Below, one piece after another: positions 1 through 7,357 of a stretch of 14,332 nucleotides of DNA (positions are counted from its first letter, which is position 1; every line of letters begins with the position of its first letter). The position numbers were made by a program, and so were the translations under genes. The notes beneath the pieces were generated by a model, which was not told where the DNA came from, did not search any database, and worked only from the letters and a program-made list of their open reading frames with translations. The stretch comes from an uncultured Collinsella sp. (lineage in GTDB: Bacteria; Actinomycetota; Coriobacteriia; Coriobacteriales; Coriobacteriaceae). The DNA is taken from positions 1 to 14,332 of the forward strand of contig URZR01000029.1 of the NCBI GenBank assembly GCA_900552425.1, given 5' to 3'.

Positions 1-77
1 GCGATGCCTTTAAGCAGCATATCGCTGCCGAGAGCCAGGCCGAGAATCAAGGAGAGGGGGAGTCGTGCGACTCTTAA
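1..77 (+). CDS. 3' end of an unidentified upstream gene (partial)
   Basis: An open frame enters from the left edge (first complete codon at position 3) and stops at TAA 75-77. The 24 visible residues, DAFKQHIAAESQ followed by a Glu/Gly/Ser-rich acidic end, resemble a disordered C-terminal tail. The stop lies inside the start region of the following transporter gene: it overlaps the chosen GTG by 13 nt, and its last base is the first base of an alternative ATG at 77. Such overlap suggests an operon with translational coupling. In related bacteria a MarR-type regulator often precedes this transporter pair, but nothing in the 24 residues identifies a family, so no function is assigned. Confidence 0.45.
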   Translation, partial: DAFKQHIAAESQAENQGEGESCDS

Positions 78-1801
78 TGAGGTTTATGAGGCCGTATCGC
101 GGGCTGATTGCGGTGACACTGTTTGTGCTGCTGATAGATAACGTCGGCACGCTGCTGGTGCCTACGATGTTGGCGAATATGGTCAATACCGGCATCACGA
201 CGGGTGATGTCGACTACATCCTGCGCAACGGCCTGTACATGCTTATCGCGACCGGCATGGCCAGCGGTGGCGCGGTGCTGGGCTGCTATCTTTCGGCCCG
301 CCTGGCAGCCAACGTGGCCTGTGACATCCGCAACGCCGTCTACGACAAGTCGCTCGAGCTGTCTGCCAGCGACTTTGAGCGCTTTGGCACCGGCTCGATG
401 ATCACACGATCGCTCAACGACATCAACGTGATCCAGCAGGCGATTCTGCAGACGATCCAGCTGGTGCTGCCGGTGCCGTTTTTGGCCGTGGCGGGCATCA
501 TCTTCGCCTGGCATATCGATCCCGCCATGGGTACGCTGCTGGGCGCAGTCGTGGCGATTGTGCTGGTGGCGGCGGTCTTTACGGTCGCCAACGCAGCGCC
601 GATTTTTATGCGCCTGCAGAGTTTTATCGACCGTATGAACGTGGTGTTGCGCGAGAACATCGTGGGCGTGCGCGTCATCCGCGCGTTTAACAAGGAGCGT
701 CATGAGGAGCAGCGCCTGGACGAGGTGTTTAGCGATTACGCGGCCAATGCCATCAAAGTCAACCACCTGTTTGTGGGCCTCGATAGCTCCAGCTTCTTTC
801 TGATGAACATCGCCGAGGTGGCGGTGCTGTGGGTGGGAGGCAACCGCGTAGGCGTCCACGCCATGCAAATCGGCAGCATCTCGGCCGTGCTGGAATACGC
901 GATTCTGATCCTGTTCTTTGTGATGATGGCGCAGATGGTGATTCTGACGCTTCCGCGCGCCGCGGCGTGCCTCAACCGTGCACAACAGGTGCTCCAGATT
1001 GAGCCGAGCATCGTCGATGGCGAGCGAACGCTCAACGCGGGCGCGTCCGACTCAAAGGACGGAGCAGACGCGGTCGCCGTGTTCGACCATATGTCGTTCC
1101 GTTTTGACGACGCCGACGAGGACACCCTGTGCGACCTGAGCTTTGCCTGCCGCCGCGGACAGACCACGGCAATTGTAGGCTCGACGGGATCGGGCAAGTC
1201 GACGGTGGCCAAGCTCTTGTTGCGTTTCCACGATGCCACGAAGGGTGCCATTCGCCTCAATGGTGTTGACCTGCGCGACCTTTCGCAAGACGAGATTCGC
1301 GGGCATATCGCCTACGTGCCGCAGAAGGCTTGGCTGTTCTCGGGCACGGTGGCGAGCAACCTGCGCTATGGCAACGAGGATGCGACCGAGGCCGACATGC
1401 TTCACGCGCTGCAGGTTGCCCAGAGCACCTTTGTGCTCGATCAGCCGCAGGGGCTCGATACCCCGGTGGCGCAGGGCGGTACGAACTTCTCGGGCGGCCA
1501 GCGTCAGCGTCTGGCCATCGCCCGTGCGCTCATGAAGCACGCTGATCTGTATATCTTCGACGATAGCTTTTCGGCCCTGGACTTTAAGACCGATGCGGCC
1601 CTGCGCCATGCGCTGCAGGACGAGACGCGCGACGCCGCGGTGCTCATCATCGCGCAGCGCATCTCGACGATTCTGCACGCCGACCAGATTGTCGTGCTCA
1701 AGGATGGCGAGGTCGTGGGCCTGGGCACGCATGGCGAGCTTATGGAAACCTGCGAGGTGTACCGCGCCATCGCGGAATCGCAGATGAAGGGAGGTGAGTA
1801 G
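65..1801 (+). CDS. ABC exporter half-transporter with degenerate ATPase site (subunit 1)
   Basis: A fused membrane and ATPase half-transporter of 578 aa, normal for type IV ABC exporters. Residues 1 to about 300 form the six-helix transmembrane domain and residues 340-578 the nucleotide-binding domain. Visible motifs are Walker A GSTGSGKST (372-380), signature FSGGQRQR (SGGQ at 476-479), Walker B ending in D499, and a D-loop SALD. The residue after the Walker B Asp is D500 instead of the catalytic Glu, and the switch His is Gln531, so its own Walker A/B site should hydrolyse ATP poorly. The next gene has the complementary defects, so the two very likely form a heterodimer like TM287/288 or BmrCD. 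Substrate unknown: drugs, lipids or peptides are possible. The GTG start at 65 is preferred for the GGAGAGG at 51-57 seven bases upstream; ATG at 77 is an alternative. Confidence 0.93.
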   Translation: MRLLMRFMRPYRGLIAVTLFVLLIDNVGTLLVPTMLANMVNTGITTGDVDYILRNGLYMLIATGMASGGAVLGCYLSARLAANVACDIRNAVYDKSLELSASDFERFGTGSMITRSLNDINVIQQAILQTIQLVLPVPFLAVAGIIFAWHIDPAMGTLLGAVVAIVLVAAVFTVANAAPIFMRLQSFIDRMNVVLRENIVGVRVIRAFNKERHEEQRLDEVFSDYAANAIKVNHLFVGLDSSSFFLMNIAEVAVLWVGGNRVGVHAMQIGSISAVLEYAILILFFVMMAQMVILTLPRAAACLNRAQQVLQIEPSIVDGERTLNAGASDSKDGADAVAVFDHMSFRFDDADEDTLCDLSFACRRGQTTAIVGSTGSGKSTVAKLLLRFHDATKGAIRLNGVDLRDLSQDEIRGHIAYVPQKAWLFSGTVASNLRYGNEDATEADMLHALQVAQSTFVLDQPQGLDTPVAQGGTNFSGGQRQRLAIARALMKHADLYIFDDSFSALDFKTDAALRHALQDETRDAAVLIIAQRISTILHADQIVVLKDGEVVGLGTHGELMETCEVYRAIAESQMKGGE

Positions 1802-1802
1802 C

Positions 1803-3809
1803 ATGACCGAGGAGCTCGAGAAGCAGGGCGGCGTTGATGACGCCGTTGCCGCGGGGCTGGTCGAGGAAACGGCTGTCACGTCGACCGAGCTGGATGACGC
1901 CGCCAAGGCTGCAGTCGAGCGCGAGGCTCGCCGCCAAGCGCTCTACGAGGAAAACGAGCGTGCCGAGGACGAGCGTGCCCGCGCCGAGGCAGAGCGTATG
2001 CGCGACGTGGACGACGAAGAAGAGGGCGAGACGCCCCGCGACACCTGGGCGACGGTGCGCCGCCTGTGGAGCGAGGCCGCCGGCGACCATTGGCGCTTTT
2101 ATATCGTGTTCGCGAGCATCGTGTTCTATGTCATCTTTAACACCGCGGCGCCGGCTTACAGCGCTCGCGTGATCGATGAGCTGTGGGGGCATATGAAGCT
2201 GGCGTTTGCCAACAACACTACCTTCAGCATTACCTGGGAGAACTGCGGCAGGACCATCTTCATCTACTTTATGATTTGGACCGCCGCCGCCTCGTTCTAC
2301 GCACTCCAGAGCTTTTTGATGTCGAGCGTTGCCGAGCGCCTCAACCTGCGCCTACGCAACCGCATCGCTCAAAAGCTCAACCGTCTGCCGCTTGCCTACT
2401 TTGACGCGCATCGTCCCGGCGAGGTCGTCAGCCGTGCGACCAACGACTTGGACAAAATGTCCGAGAGCATGCAGCGCGGCCTGCTGCAGCTTCTGGTGTC
2501 GATCGGTACCGTGGTGGGTGCCGTGAGCGTGATGTTCGTGTTTAGCGTGCCGCTCACGCTCGTCTTTTTGTTCTTTACGGCGCTTTCGCTGCTGGTGACG
2601 AAGGTCGTGTCGTGCCGCACGCACGATGTGACGGGCGAGCGCCAGGAGTGGGTGTCCAAGATTACGAGCGTGGTCGAGGAAGGCTACTCGGGCCGTCTGG
2701 TGATTCGTGCGTTTAACCGCGAGCGCCAGAGCTCTGCCGAGGTACACGAGGCTTCGAAGGAGCTGGCGCGCGTGAGCACCAAGGCCGACTTTATGATTAA
2801 CGCCGTCGGCCCTGCGGTGCGCTTTATCGGCCGTTTGGCGCAGATCGTGATTGCGCTTGTGGGTTGCAGCATGTTGGTTGCCGGGCATATGACCGTCGGC
2901 GTGTTCCAGGCGTTCTTCCAGTTTATCTACGAGGCGTCCGAACCCATGACGCAGTTGTCGTTTACCTTTAACTCGCTGCAGAGCGCGCTGGCGAGCGCAG
3001 AGCGCGTGTTCGACCTGCTCGATGAGCCCGAGATGGAGGCCGATCCGCAGTCGGGCGAGGCTGCCAAGCTGCCGGGCAAGGTGGAGGGCCGCGTCGCTTT
3101 TGAGCACGTGCGCTTTGGCTATTCGCCCGACAAGCCGCTTATGCGCGACGTGTCGTTTACCGCCGAGCCGGGTCAGAAGATCGCCGTGGTGGGAACCACG
3201 GGTGCGGGTAAGACCACGCTCATCAACCTGCTCATGCGCTTCTATGAGATCGATGGCGGGCGCATTACGCTCGACGGCGTGGATACGAGTCGTATGGATC
3301 GCGGCGAGCTGCGCCAGCAGTTTGGCATGGTGTTGCAGGACGCCTGGCTGTTCGACGGCACGATTGCCGAAAACATCGCCTACGGCTGTCCCGAGGCGAC
3401 GCGCGACGAGATCGTGGCGGCTGCGCGCGCCGCGCAGGTCGACTTCTTTGTGCGCACTATGCCGCAGGGCTACGACACGCGTGTGGCTAACGATGCCGAG
3501 AGCATCAGCCAGGGCCAACGTCAGCTGCTGACCATCGCGCGCGTGCTGCTCAACAATCCGGCGATTCTCATCCTGGACGAGGCGACGTCGAGCGTGGATA
3601 CGCGCACCGAGCTTGCCATCGGCCGCGCCATGGACGCACTTATGCGTGGGCGCACAAGCTTTGTAATCGCGCATCGCCTGTCGACGATCGTGGATGCCGA
3701 CCTGATTCTGGTCATGGATCACGGCAACATTATCGAGCAAGGCACGCATAAGGAACTGCTGGCTGCCGAGGGCGCCTACGCCGACCTCTATCTGAGTCAG
3801 TTCGCATAA
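1803..3809 (+). CDS. ABC exporter half-transporter with catalytic ATPase site (subunit 2)
   Basis: Partner of the preceding half-transporter, 668 aa. The ATG at 1803 is one base after the upstream stop and has AAGGGAGGTG (1787-1796) as RBS, so a GTG at 1794 is less likely. The first 80 or so residues are a very acidic, Glu/Arg/Ala-rich segment predicted to be helical or coiled and not part of the usual fold. The transmembrane domain spans roughly 90-410 and the ATPase domain 430-668. Walker A is GTTGAGKTT (464-472), Walker B carries the intact D592-E593 pair, and the switch His is H624. The signature is SQGQ (569-572) rather than SGGQ. The working site would be this subunit's Walker A/B with the partner's SGGQ. 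Expression is expected as one operon with subunit 1; substrate not deducible. Confidence 0.93.
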   Translation: MTEELEKQGGVDDAVAAGLVEETAVTSTELDDAAKAAVEREARRQALYEENERAEDERARAEAERMRDVDDEEEGETPRDTWATVRRLWSEAAGDHWRFYIVFASIVFYVIFNTAAPAYSARVIDELWGHMKLAFANNTTFSITWENCGRTIFIYFMIWTAAASFYALQSFLMSSVAERLNLRLRNRIAQKLNRLPLAYFDAHRPGEVVSRATNDLDKMSESMQRGLLQLLVSIGTVVGAVSVMFVFSVPLTLVFLFFTALSLLVTKVVSCRTHDVTGERQEWVSKITSVVEEGYSGRLVIRAFNRERQSSAEVHEASKELARVSTKADFMINAVGPAVRFIGRLAQIVIALVGCSMLVAGHMTVGVFQAFFQFIYEASEPMTQLSFTFNSLQSALASAERVFDLLDEPEMEADPQSGEAAKLPGKVEGRVAFEHVRFGYSPDKPLMRDVSFTAEPGQKIAVVGTTGAGKTTLINLLMRFYEIDGGRITLDGVDTSRMDRGELRQQFGMVLQDAWLFDGTIAENIAYGCPEATRDEIVAAARAAQVDFFVRTMPQGYDTRVANDAESISQGQRQLLTIARVLLNNPAILILDEATSSVDTRTELAIGRAMDALMRGRTSFVIAHRLSTIVDADLILVMDHGNIIEQGTHKELLAAEGAYADLYLSQFA

Positions 3810-3847
3810 CGCGACAAAGGGGCAGTCCCGCATGTCACATCGAAAAG

Positions 3848-3885
3848 AAGGCGCGCCGGGGGCGGATTCCCTGGCGCGCCTTTTG
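3848..3885. terminator. Bidirectional rho-independent terminator
   Basis: AAGGCGCGCC (3848-3857) pairs perfectly with GGCGCGCCTT (3873-3882), giving a 10-bp stem around a 15-nt loop. TTTT follows on the plus strand, and the minus strand has TTCTTTTC after the stem. It lies between the convergent stops of the ABC operon (3809) and cysE (3921), so it can serve both. Confidence 0.85.
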
Positions 3886-3920
3886 TGCTGGCGTTAATGC
3901 TGTGGCGGTTGCCCGCGGCC

Positions 3921-4625
3921 CTAGCGCTCGTCCACGAGCTTGGCGACGAGGGCCTTGAGCTCGGCCACCTCTCGCTCGAGTTCCTTGACGCGGCGGGCAT
4001 TCTCGGTGATGCCCTGGCGGTTGAGGGCGCTCTGCTCGGCGGCGTCATCGGGCATGTACTCGCGATGCTGCTTGGCATCGAAGCTTTCTTCGAACACGCG
4101 GCAGCCGTTGCGCTTGATGATGCGGCCTGGCACGCCCACGACGGTGCAGTTATCGGGCACGTCTTTGACGACGACCGAGTTGCCGCCGATCTTGACGTTG
4201 TTGCCGATGCGAATGTTGCCGAGCACCTTGGCGCCTGTGCCCACGGTGACGTTGTTGCCCAGGGTGGGGTGGCGCTTGCCGGTCTCGTTGCCGGTGCCAC
4301 CAAGTGTGACGCCCTGATAGAGCACGCAGTTGTCGCCCACAATGGCGGTTTCGCCGATGACAACGCCCATGGCGTGGTCGATAAAGAAATGCTTGCCGAT
4401 CTGTGCGGCAGGATGAATCTCGACGCCAGTGATATGGCGCGTGATTTGCGAGAGCACGCGGGCGAGCGAGCGATGTCCATGTTCCCACAGCCAGTGCTCG
4501 GGCACGTGGTTCCACTTGGCGTGCAGGCCGGGGTAAGAAAGGAAGATGACTAGGCCGTTTTGCGCGGCGGGGTCCTGTGCCTGGACGGTCTTGATGTCCT
4601 CGCGAATGGTATTGATAAAGCTCAC
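3921..4625 (-). CDS. cysE: Serine O-acetyltransferase
   Basis: Transfers acetyl from acetyl-CoA to L-serine, giving O-acetylserine, the first step of cysteine synthesis in the cytoplasm. The 234-aa protein is the short EpsC/Gram-positive form. A brief helical N-terminus is followed by the left-handed beta-helix of hexapeptide repeats (about 67-170), with IHPAAQIG, IDHAMGVVIGE and YQGVTLGGTG motifs. H84 and H119 match the catalytic H158 and H193 of E. coli CysE, with identical 35-residue spacing, and E69 occupies the position of D143. Residues 210-234 form a charged heptad-like helix. The GTG start at 4625 has AAGGGAGG upstream; an in-frame extension to 4730 would add 35 residues not typical of the family. 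No cysK, T-box or other cysteine control element is visible beside it. Confidence 0.93.
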   Translation of the reverse strand: MSFINTIREDIKTVQAQDPAAQNGLVIFLSYPGLHAKWNHVPEHWLWEHGHRSLARVLSQITRHITGVEIHPAAQIGKHFFIDHAMGVVIGETAIVGDNCVLYQGVTLGGTGNETGKRHPTLGNNVTVGTGAKVLGNIRIGNNVKIGGNSVVVKDVPDNCTVVGVPGRIIKRNGCRVFEESFDAKQHREYMPDDAAEQSALNRQGITENARRVKELEREVAELKALVAKLVDER

Positions 4626-4666
4626 CGGCCGCCCTCCCTTAGCGCCGCGACAATGCAATTCAATAA

Positions 4667-4672
4667 AGTATA
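4667..4672 (-). promoter_or_regulatory. Possible -10 box of cysE promoter
   Basis: TATACT on the minus strand, about 42 bases before the cysE start. No good -35 is seen at 17 bp. A perfect TTGACA on the minus strand (4730-4725) is too far away to pair with it. Pattern match only. Confidence 0.35.
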
Positions 4673-4797
4673 GCGATTCGCTAGGGATTAGGAAGAGCAA
4701 TCTTGCTCGGCTTTGCGCGACAGGTGTCAATTATGCAAACTTGCTGGTAATGAAGTCACGCTTTTGTAAGGTCGTGTGCGTTGCCGCGTCACAACCG

Positions 4798-4803
4798 TAT
4801 ACT
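4798..4803 (+). promoter_or_regulatory. Possible -10 box of dedA promoter
   Basis: TATACT on the plus strand, 46 bases before the DedA start codon, in the divergent 224-bp gap with cysE. No convincing -35 hexamer lies 16-18 bp upstream. Pattern match only. Confidence 0.35.
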
Positions 4804-4849
4804 GGTCAACTTGGACGTGTCCGCGCCCACAACTGAGAGGTTTTACTTC

Positions 4850-5497
4850 ATGGGTTTCATCAATTTTATCGCCGAGCTGCTTAAGGATCCGCGCACCGCG
4901 ATCGCCAGCTGGATCGCCGCCGGCCCGCTTATGGCCTATGGCTGCGTGTTCCTGATCATCTTTATCGAGACGGGCGTGGTGTTCTTCCCGTTCCTTCCCG
5001 GCGATTCGCTGCTGTTTGCCTCGGGTTTCTTTGCCCACAACGGCGGCTTTAACATCGTGGCTCTGCTGGCCGTCGCATGGACGGCTGCCATCTTGGGCGA
5101 TCAGTGCAACTTTATGATCGGTCATTTCTTTGGCCAAAAGATCATCGCCTCGGGCAAGGTGAAGGCCATGACGCCCGAGCGCATCAAAAAGTCCGAGGAC
5201 TTCCTGGACAAATGGGGCCACCTGGCCATCTTCCTGGGTCGCTTCTTCCCGTTTATCCGCACCTTTGTGCCTTTCATCGCCGGCATGGGCGGCATGCATT
5301 GGCGCAACTTTGTCATCTTTAACGTGTTGGGCGGCATTACCTGGTCGACGGTCTTCACTCTGCTGGGCTACTTCTTTGGCGGCATCCCCTTTGTGCAGGA
5401 GCACTTTGAGCTGCTGATTATCGGCATCGTCGCCGTGTCGATCATCCCGACCGTGGTCGGTCTGGTTAAGGCTAAGCTGGGCAAAAAGAACGCGTAG
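4850..5497 (+). CDS. DedA-family (SNARE-associated/VTT domain) membrane protein
   Basis: Integral membrane protein of 215 aa, the usual size for DedA proteins, which act as lipid scramblases or flippases (undecaprenyl phosphate or phosphatidylethanolamine in characterised members) and support envelope integrity. Diagnostic motifs are E40 with FFPFLPGD (45-52), GDQCNFMIG (83-91) and GRFFPFIRT (130-138) followed by VPFIAG. R131 and R137 match the conserved arginines. Several hydrophobic segments follow, ending in a basic tail KAKLGKK. The ATG at 4850 is preferred for GAGAGG nine bases upstream; an in-frame start at 4781 would add a polar stretch lacking homology. It is monocistronic between a divergent cysE and a terminator. 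Which lipid it moves cannot be told from sequence. Confidence 0.92.
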   Translation: MGFINFIAELLKDPRTAIASWIAAGPLMAYGCVFLIIFIETGVVFFPFLPGDSLLFASGFFAHNGGFNIVALLAVAWTAAILGDQCNFMIGHFFGQKIIASGKVKAMTPERIKKSEDFLDKWGHLAIFLGRFFPFIRTFVPFIAGMGGMHWRNFVIFNVLGGITWSTVFTLLGYFFGGIPFVQEHFELLIIGIVAVSIIPTVVGLVKAKLGKKNA

Positions 5498-5527
5498 CTC
5501 GAGCCAGCGCGCAAACCGTGCCGTTGA

Positions 5528-5560
5528 GGCCCGTCACCCTTTACGGTGGCGGGCCTTTCT
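5528..5560 (+). terminator. Rho-independent terminator after dedA
   Basis: GGCCCGTCACC (5528-5538) pairs with GGTGGCGGGCC (5545-5555) with one G-U pair around a 6-nt loop, followed by TTTCT. It lies 30 bp after the DedA stop. Confidence 0.88.
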
Positions 5561-5626
5561 GCTTCGGTCAAATGAAAATACTTTACTTAGTTAAAGAAAA
5601 GCGTTTTATCAGACGCGTACGGGGAG

Positions 5627-5632
5627 TACAAT
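5627..5632 (+). promoter_or_regulatory. Probable -10 box of ilvE promoter
   Basis: TACAAT, five of six matches to the consensus, lies at the end of the only A/T-rich stretch before ilvE. The -35 region is weak (TTTATC at 5605-5610). An imperfect palindrome CTTTACTTAGTTAAAG (5581-5596) sits just upstream and could bind a regulator. Transcription from here would leave a leader of about 150 nt. Confidence 0.4.
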
Positions 5633-5639
5633 CTCGTGC

Positions 5640-5789
5640 ATGCGAATCGACGTGCCATCGGCTTTGATGCCGTTCGCGTGTCCCGTCCGGCTCTACGCTC
5701 CGGGCGTGCGACGTTGCGACGCGGTCGGCTTCGGTCTTTGCGTGCGGGTTCGCGAGTATGCAACTGTGTATGTAAGGAGCGACATATGA
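5640..5789 (+). other. Possible leader ORF overlapping the ilvE start
   Basis: A 49-codon ATG frame begins close to the predicted transcription start. Its TGA (5787-5789) overlaps the ilvE ATG (5786-5788) as ATGA, the geometry of translational coupling. Thirteen of 49 residues are Ile, Leu or Val (two, three and eight), only slightly above ordinary composition and without a codon run, so it is not a classic attenuation peptide. No strong RBS precedes it. It may be a chance open frame in GC-rich DNA. Confidence 0.2.
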
Positions 5790-6838
5790 CTGTCGAGAAG
5801 AAGGATATCGATTGGGGTAGCCTCGGCTTTGGCTACATGAAAACCGATTACAGCTACGAGGCTCATTGGAAGGATGGCGAGTGGGACGAGGGCGGCCTGA
5901 CCACCGACCACACCCTGCATGTCTCCGAGTGCGGTGGCATCTTCCATTACTGCCAGGAGGTCTTTGAGGGCCTGAAGGCCTACACCGCCGAGGACGGCAG
6001 CATCGTCTGTTTCCGTCCCGACATGAACGCTGAGCGTATGTACAACTCTGCGCAGCGCCTCGAGATGCCCCCGTTCCCCAAGGACAAGTTTGTCGAGGCC
6101 GTCAAGCAGGTCGTCTCTGCCAATGCCGCATGGGTTCCGCCCTTCGGCTCTGGCGCAACCCTGTATGTGCGTCCGTTTATGATCGGCTCCGGTGACGTAA
6201 TCGGCGTGGCTCCCGCTCCTGAGTACACGTTCCGCATTCTCGTGACCCCGGTCGGTCCGTACTTTAAGGGCGGCCTTAAGCCCGTCAAGCTGCGCGTTTC
6301 CGAGTACGACCGCGCCGCACCGCACGGCACCGGCAACATCAAGGCCGGCCTCAACTACGCCATGTCCCTGAAGCCCACGATGGAGGCTCACCGCGAGGGT
6401 TATGCCGAGAACCTGTATCTCGACTCCGAGTCCCGCACCTATGTCGAGGAGACCGGTGGCGCTAACGTCCTGTTCGTGAAGGAGGATGGCACCCTCGTCG
6501 TTCCGCAGTCGCACACCGACTCCATCCTGCCCTCCATCACCCGCCGTTCGCTCGTTCAGGTTGCTCAGGACCTGGGCATGACCGTCGACCAGCGTCCCGT
6601 CGAGTGGGCCGAGGTCAAGGCCGGCACCTTTGTTGAGTGCGGCCTGTGCGGCACCGCTGCCGTTATCTCCCCGGTCGGCGAGATCGACAACAAGGTCTAC
6701 GGTGCCGACGAGACTGTGACCTTCCCGGCTGGCTACACCGAGATCGGCCCCGTGATGAAGAAACTTCGCGAGACCCTGACGGGCATCCAGTCTGGTGCTG
6801 TTGAGGATAAGCACAACTGGGTTTACACCGTCGCGTAA
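5786..6838 (+). CDS. ilvE: Branched-chain amino acid aminotransferase
   Basis: PLP-dependent fold-type IV enzyme (PF01063) that interconverts Ile, Leu and Val with their 2-oxo acids using glutamate/2-oxoglutarate; cytoplasmic. At 350 aa it belongs to the longer BCAT subgroup (EC 2.6.1.42). Landmarks are VFEGLKAY near residue 60, YVRPFMIGSGDVIGVAP, and GTGNIKAGLNYAMSLKP with K186 as the PLP-binding lysine. YVEETGGANVLFV and GTAAVISPVG follow and are expected near the cofactor. The ATG at 5786 has AAGGAG six bases upstream; an in-frame GTG at 5636 would add an Arg-rich stretch and is rejected. The codons are strongly C-ending, unlike the surface gene later on, suggesting high expression. It stands alone, away from other ilv/leu genes. 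Confidence 0.94.
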   Translation: MTVEKKDIDWGSLGFGYMKTDYSYEAHWKDGEWDEGGLTTDHTLHVSECGGIFHYCQEVFEGLKAYTAEDGSIVCFRPDMNAERMYNSAQRLEMPPFPKDKFVEAVKQVVSANAAWVPPFGSGATLYVRPFMIGSGDVIGVAPAPEYTFRILVTPVGPYFKGGLKPVKLRVSEYDRAAPHGTGNIKAGLNYAMSLKPTMEAHREGYAENLYLDSESRTYVEETGGANVLFVKEDGTLVVPQSHTDSILPSITRRSLVQVAQDLGMTVDQRPVEWAEVKAGTFVECGLCGTAAVISPVGEIDNKVYGADETVTFPAGYTEIGPVMKKLRETLTGIQSGAVEDKHNWVYTVA

Positions 6839-7049
6839 TTTGTCTTACCCGCCCTGCGGGCTCGGCGATGTCACAACGAACAATAATTAATCTGAATTAA
6901 AGATGGAGTGCGCCGGAAAGGTAGGTTGCCCTCGGGCCTGCGTTACCTCGGAGCCGCCGTTACGGGCAATATAGATCTGAATAAAGATGGTGCGCGGCTT
7001 TTTGGGCCGCGCTTTTGTTTTGCTTCGCGCCATGTGGGGGTGGTGGCGA
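6839..7049 (+). other. Non-coding stretch with paired repeats, possible structured RNA
   Basis: No convincing gene lies between ilvE and the next repeat element. Two imperfect direct copies are present: ATCTGAATTAAAGATGG plus AGTGCGCCGG (6890-6916), and ATCTGAATAAAGATGG plus TGCGCGG (6975-6997). Between them GGTA (6920s) can pair with TACC around a GCCCTCGGGC hairpin. A small CCCGC/GCGGG hairpin (6848-6860) lies just after the ilvE stop. The second repeat copy runs directly into the terminator at 6992. This could be the ilvE 3' UTR or a separate small RNA; no Rfam family is recognised. Confidence 0.3.
6992..7021 (+). terminator. Rho-independent terminator
   Basis: GCGCGGC (6992-6998) pairs with GCCGCGC (7006-7012) around a 7-nt loop and is followed by TTTTGTTTT. 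It is about 150 bp after the ilvE stop, so it ends either a long ilvE transcript or an independent short RNA. Confidence 0.85.
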
Positions 7050-7252
7050 CGTGCATTTTTGCGAGTATTCTGCAATCGAAGGCCCTTGCATACCGACCTC
7101 GGGCGAAAAATCGGGATTTATCGATGTTTTCTACGAATGATGGGCGGGGTTATGGGCTGACAGCATTTGATTTGCAGGGATATTCGCGGTCTTTGGCATT
7201 TATCGTGGCGCTCGAAGCTGTCGGGCATGCTGAATACTCCCAAAAATGCACG
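7050..7252. repeat. About 200-bp element with 23-bp terminal inverted repeats
   Basis: The left end (7050-7072) begins CGTGCATTTTTGCGAGTATT. The right end (7230-7252), read on the minus strand, begins CGTGCATTTTTGGGAGTATT. They agree at 21 of 23 positions. The interior includes a short inverted repeat GAAAAATCG / CGATGTTTTC near 7107-7133. No open frame in it resembles a protein, and no clear target-site duplication is seen. Size and symmetry fit a miniature inverted-repeat element, an intergenic repeat family or a long RNA hairpin. Whether it occurs elsewhere in the genome cannot be seen here. Confidence 0.6.
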
Positions 7253-7282
7253 GCGCCTTGAGGGGGACCTTCGCGACAAAGG

Positions 7283-7321
7283 AAACCGCCCCGTCGAAGT
7301 ATGCATTCGACGGGGCGGTTT
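7283..7321. terminator. Bidirectional terminator downstream of lemA
   Basis: AAACCGCCCCGTCGAA (7283-7298) pairs perfectly with TTCGACGGGGCGGTTT (7306-7321), giving a 16-bp stem with a 7-nt loop. The minus strand exits into TTTCCTTTG, and lemA ends 36 bp away, so it mainly serves lemA. Its symmetry lets it also stop plus-strand transcripts. Confidence 0.88.
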
Positions 7322-7357
7322 ATGCATATAGCGGATTAAGGATGCGCTGGCAACCTG

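Noticed and set aside
2352..3833. Long minus-strand open frame (493 aa) opposite ABC subunit 2
   Set aside because: It is His/Arg/Ala-rich with no recognisable motif and mirrors a well-supported gene; a by-product of GC-rich codon bias.
4626..4730. N-terminal extension of cysE by 35 residues
   Set aside because: The GTG at 4625 has a strong RBS and matches the usual short EpsC-type N-terminus; the extension covers the probable promoter.
5636..5785. N-terminal extension of ilvE by 50 residues
   Set aside because: Arg-rich, unlike any aminotransferase N-terminus, and the ATG at 5786 has a strong AAGGAG.
6917..6950. Resemblance of the GGTAGG-to-TACC hairpin to part of a cyclic-di-GMP-I riboswitch
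   Set aside because: Only one hairpin is loosely similar; the conserved first half of that riboswitch is missing, and it lies downstream of ilvE before a terminator.
6908..7261. 117-aa plus-strand open frame between ilvE and lemA
   Set aside because: It runs through a terminator and the inverted-repeat element, lacks a good RBS and has no recognisable domain.
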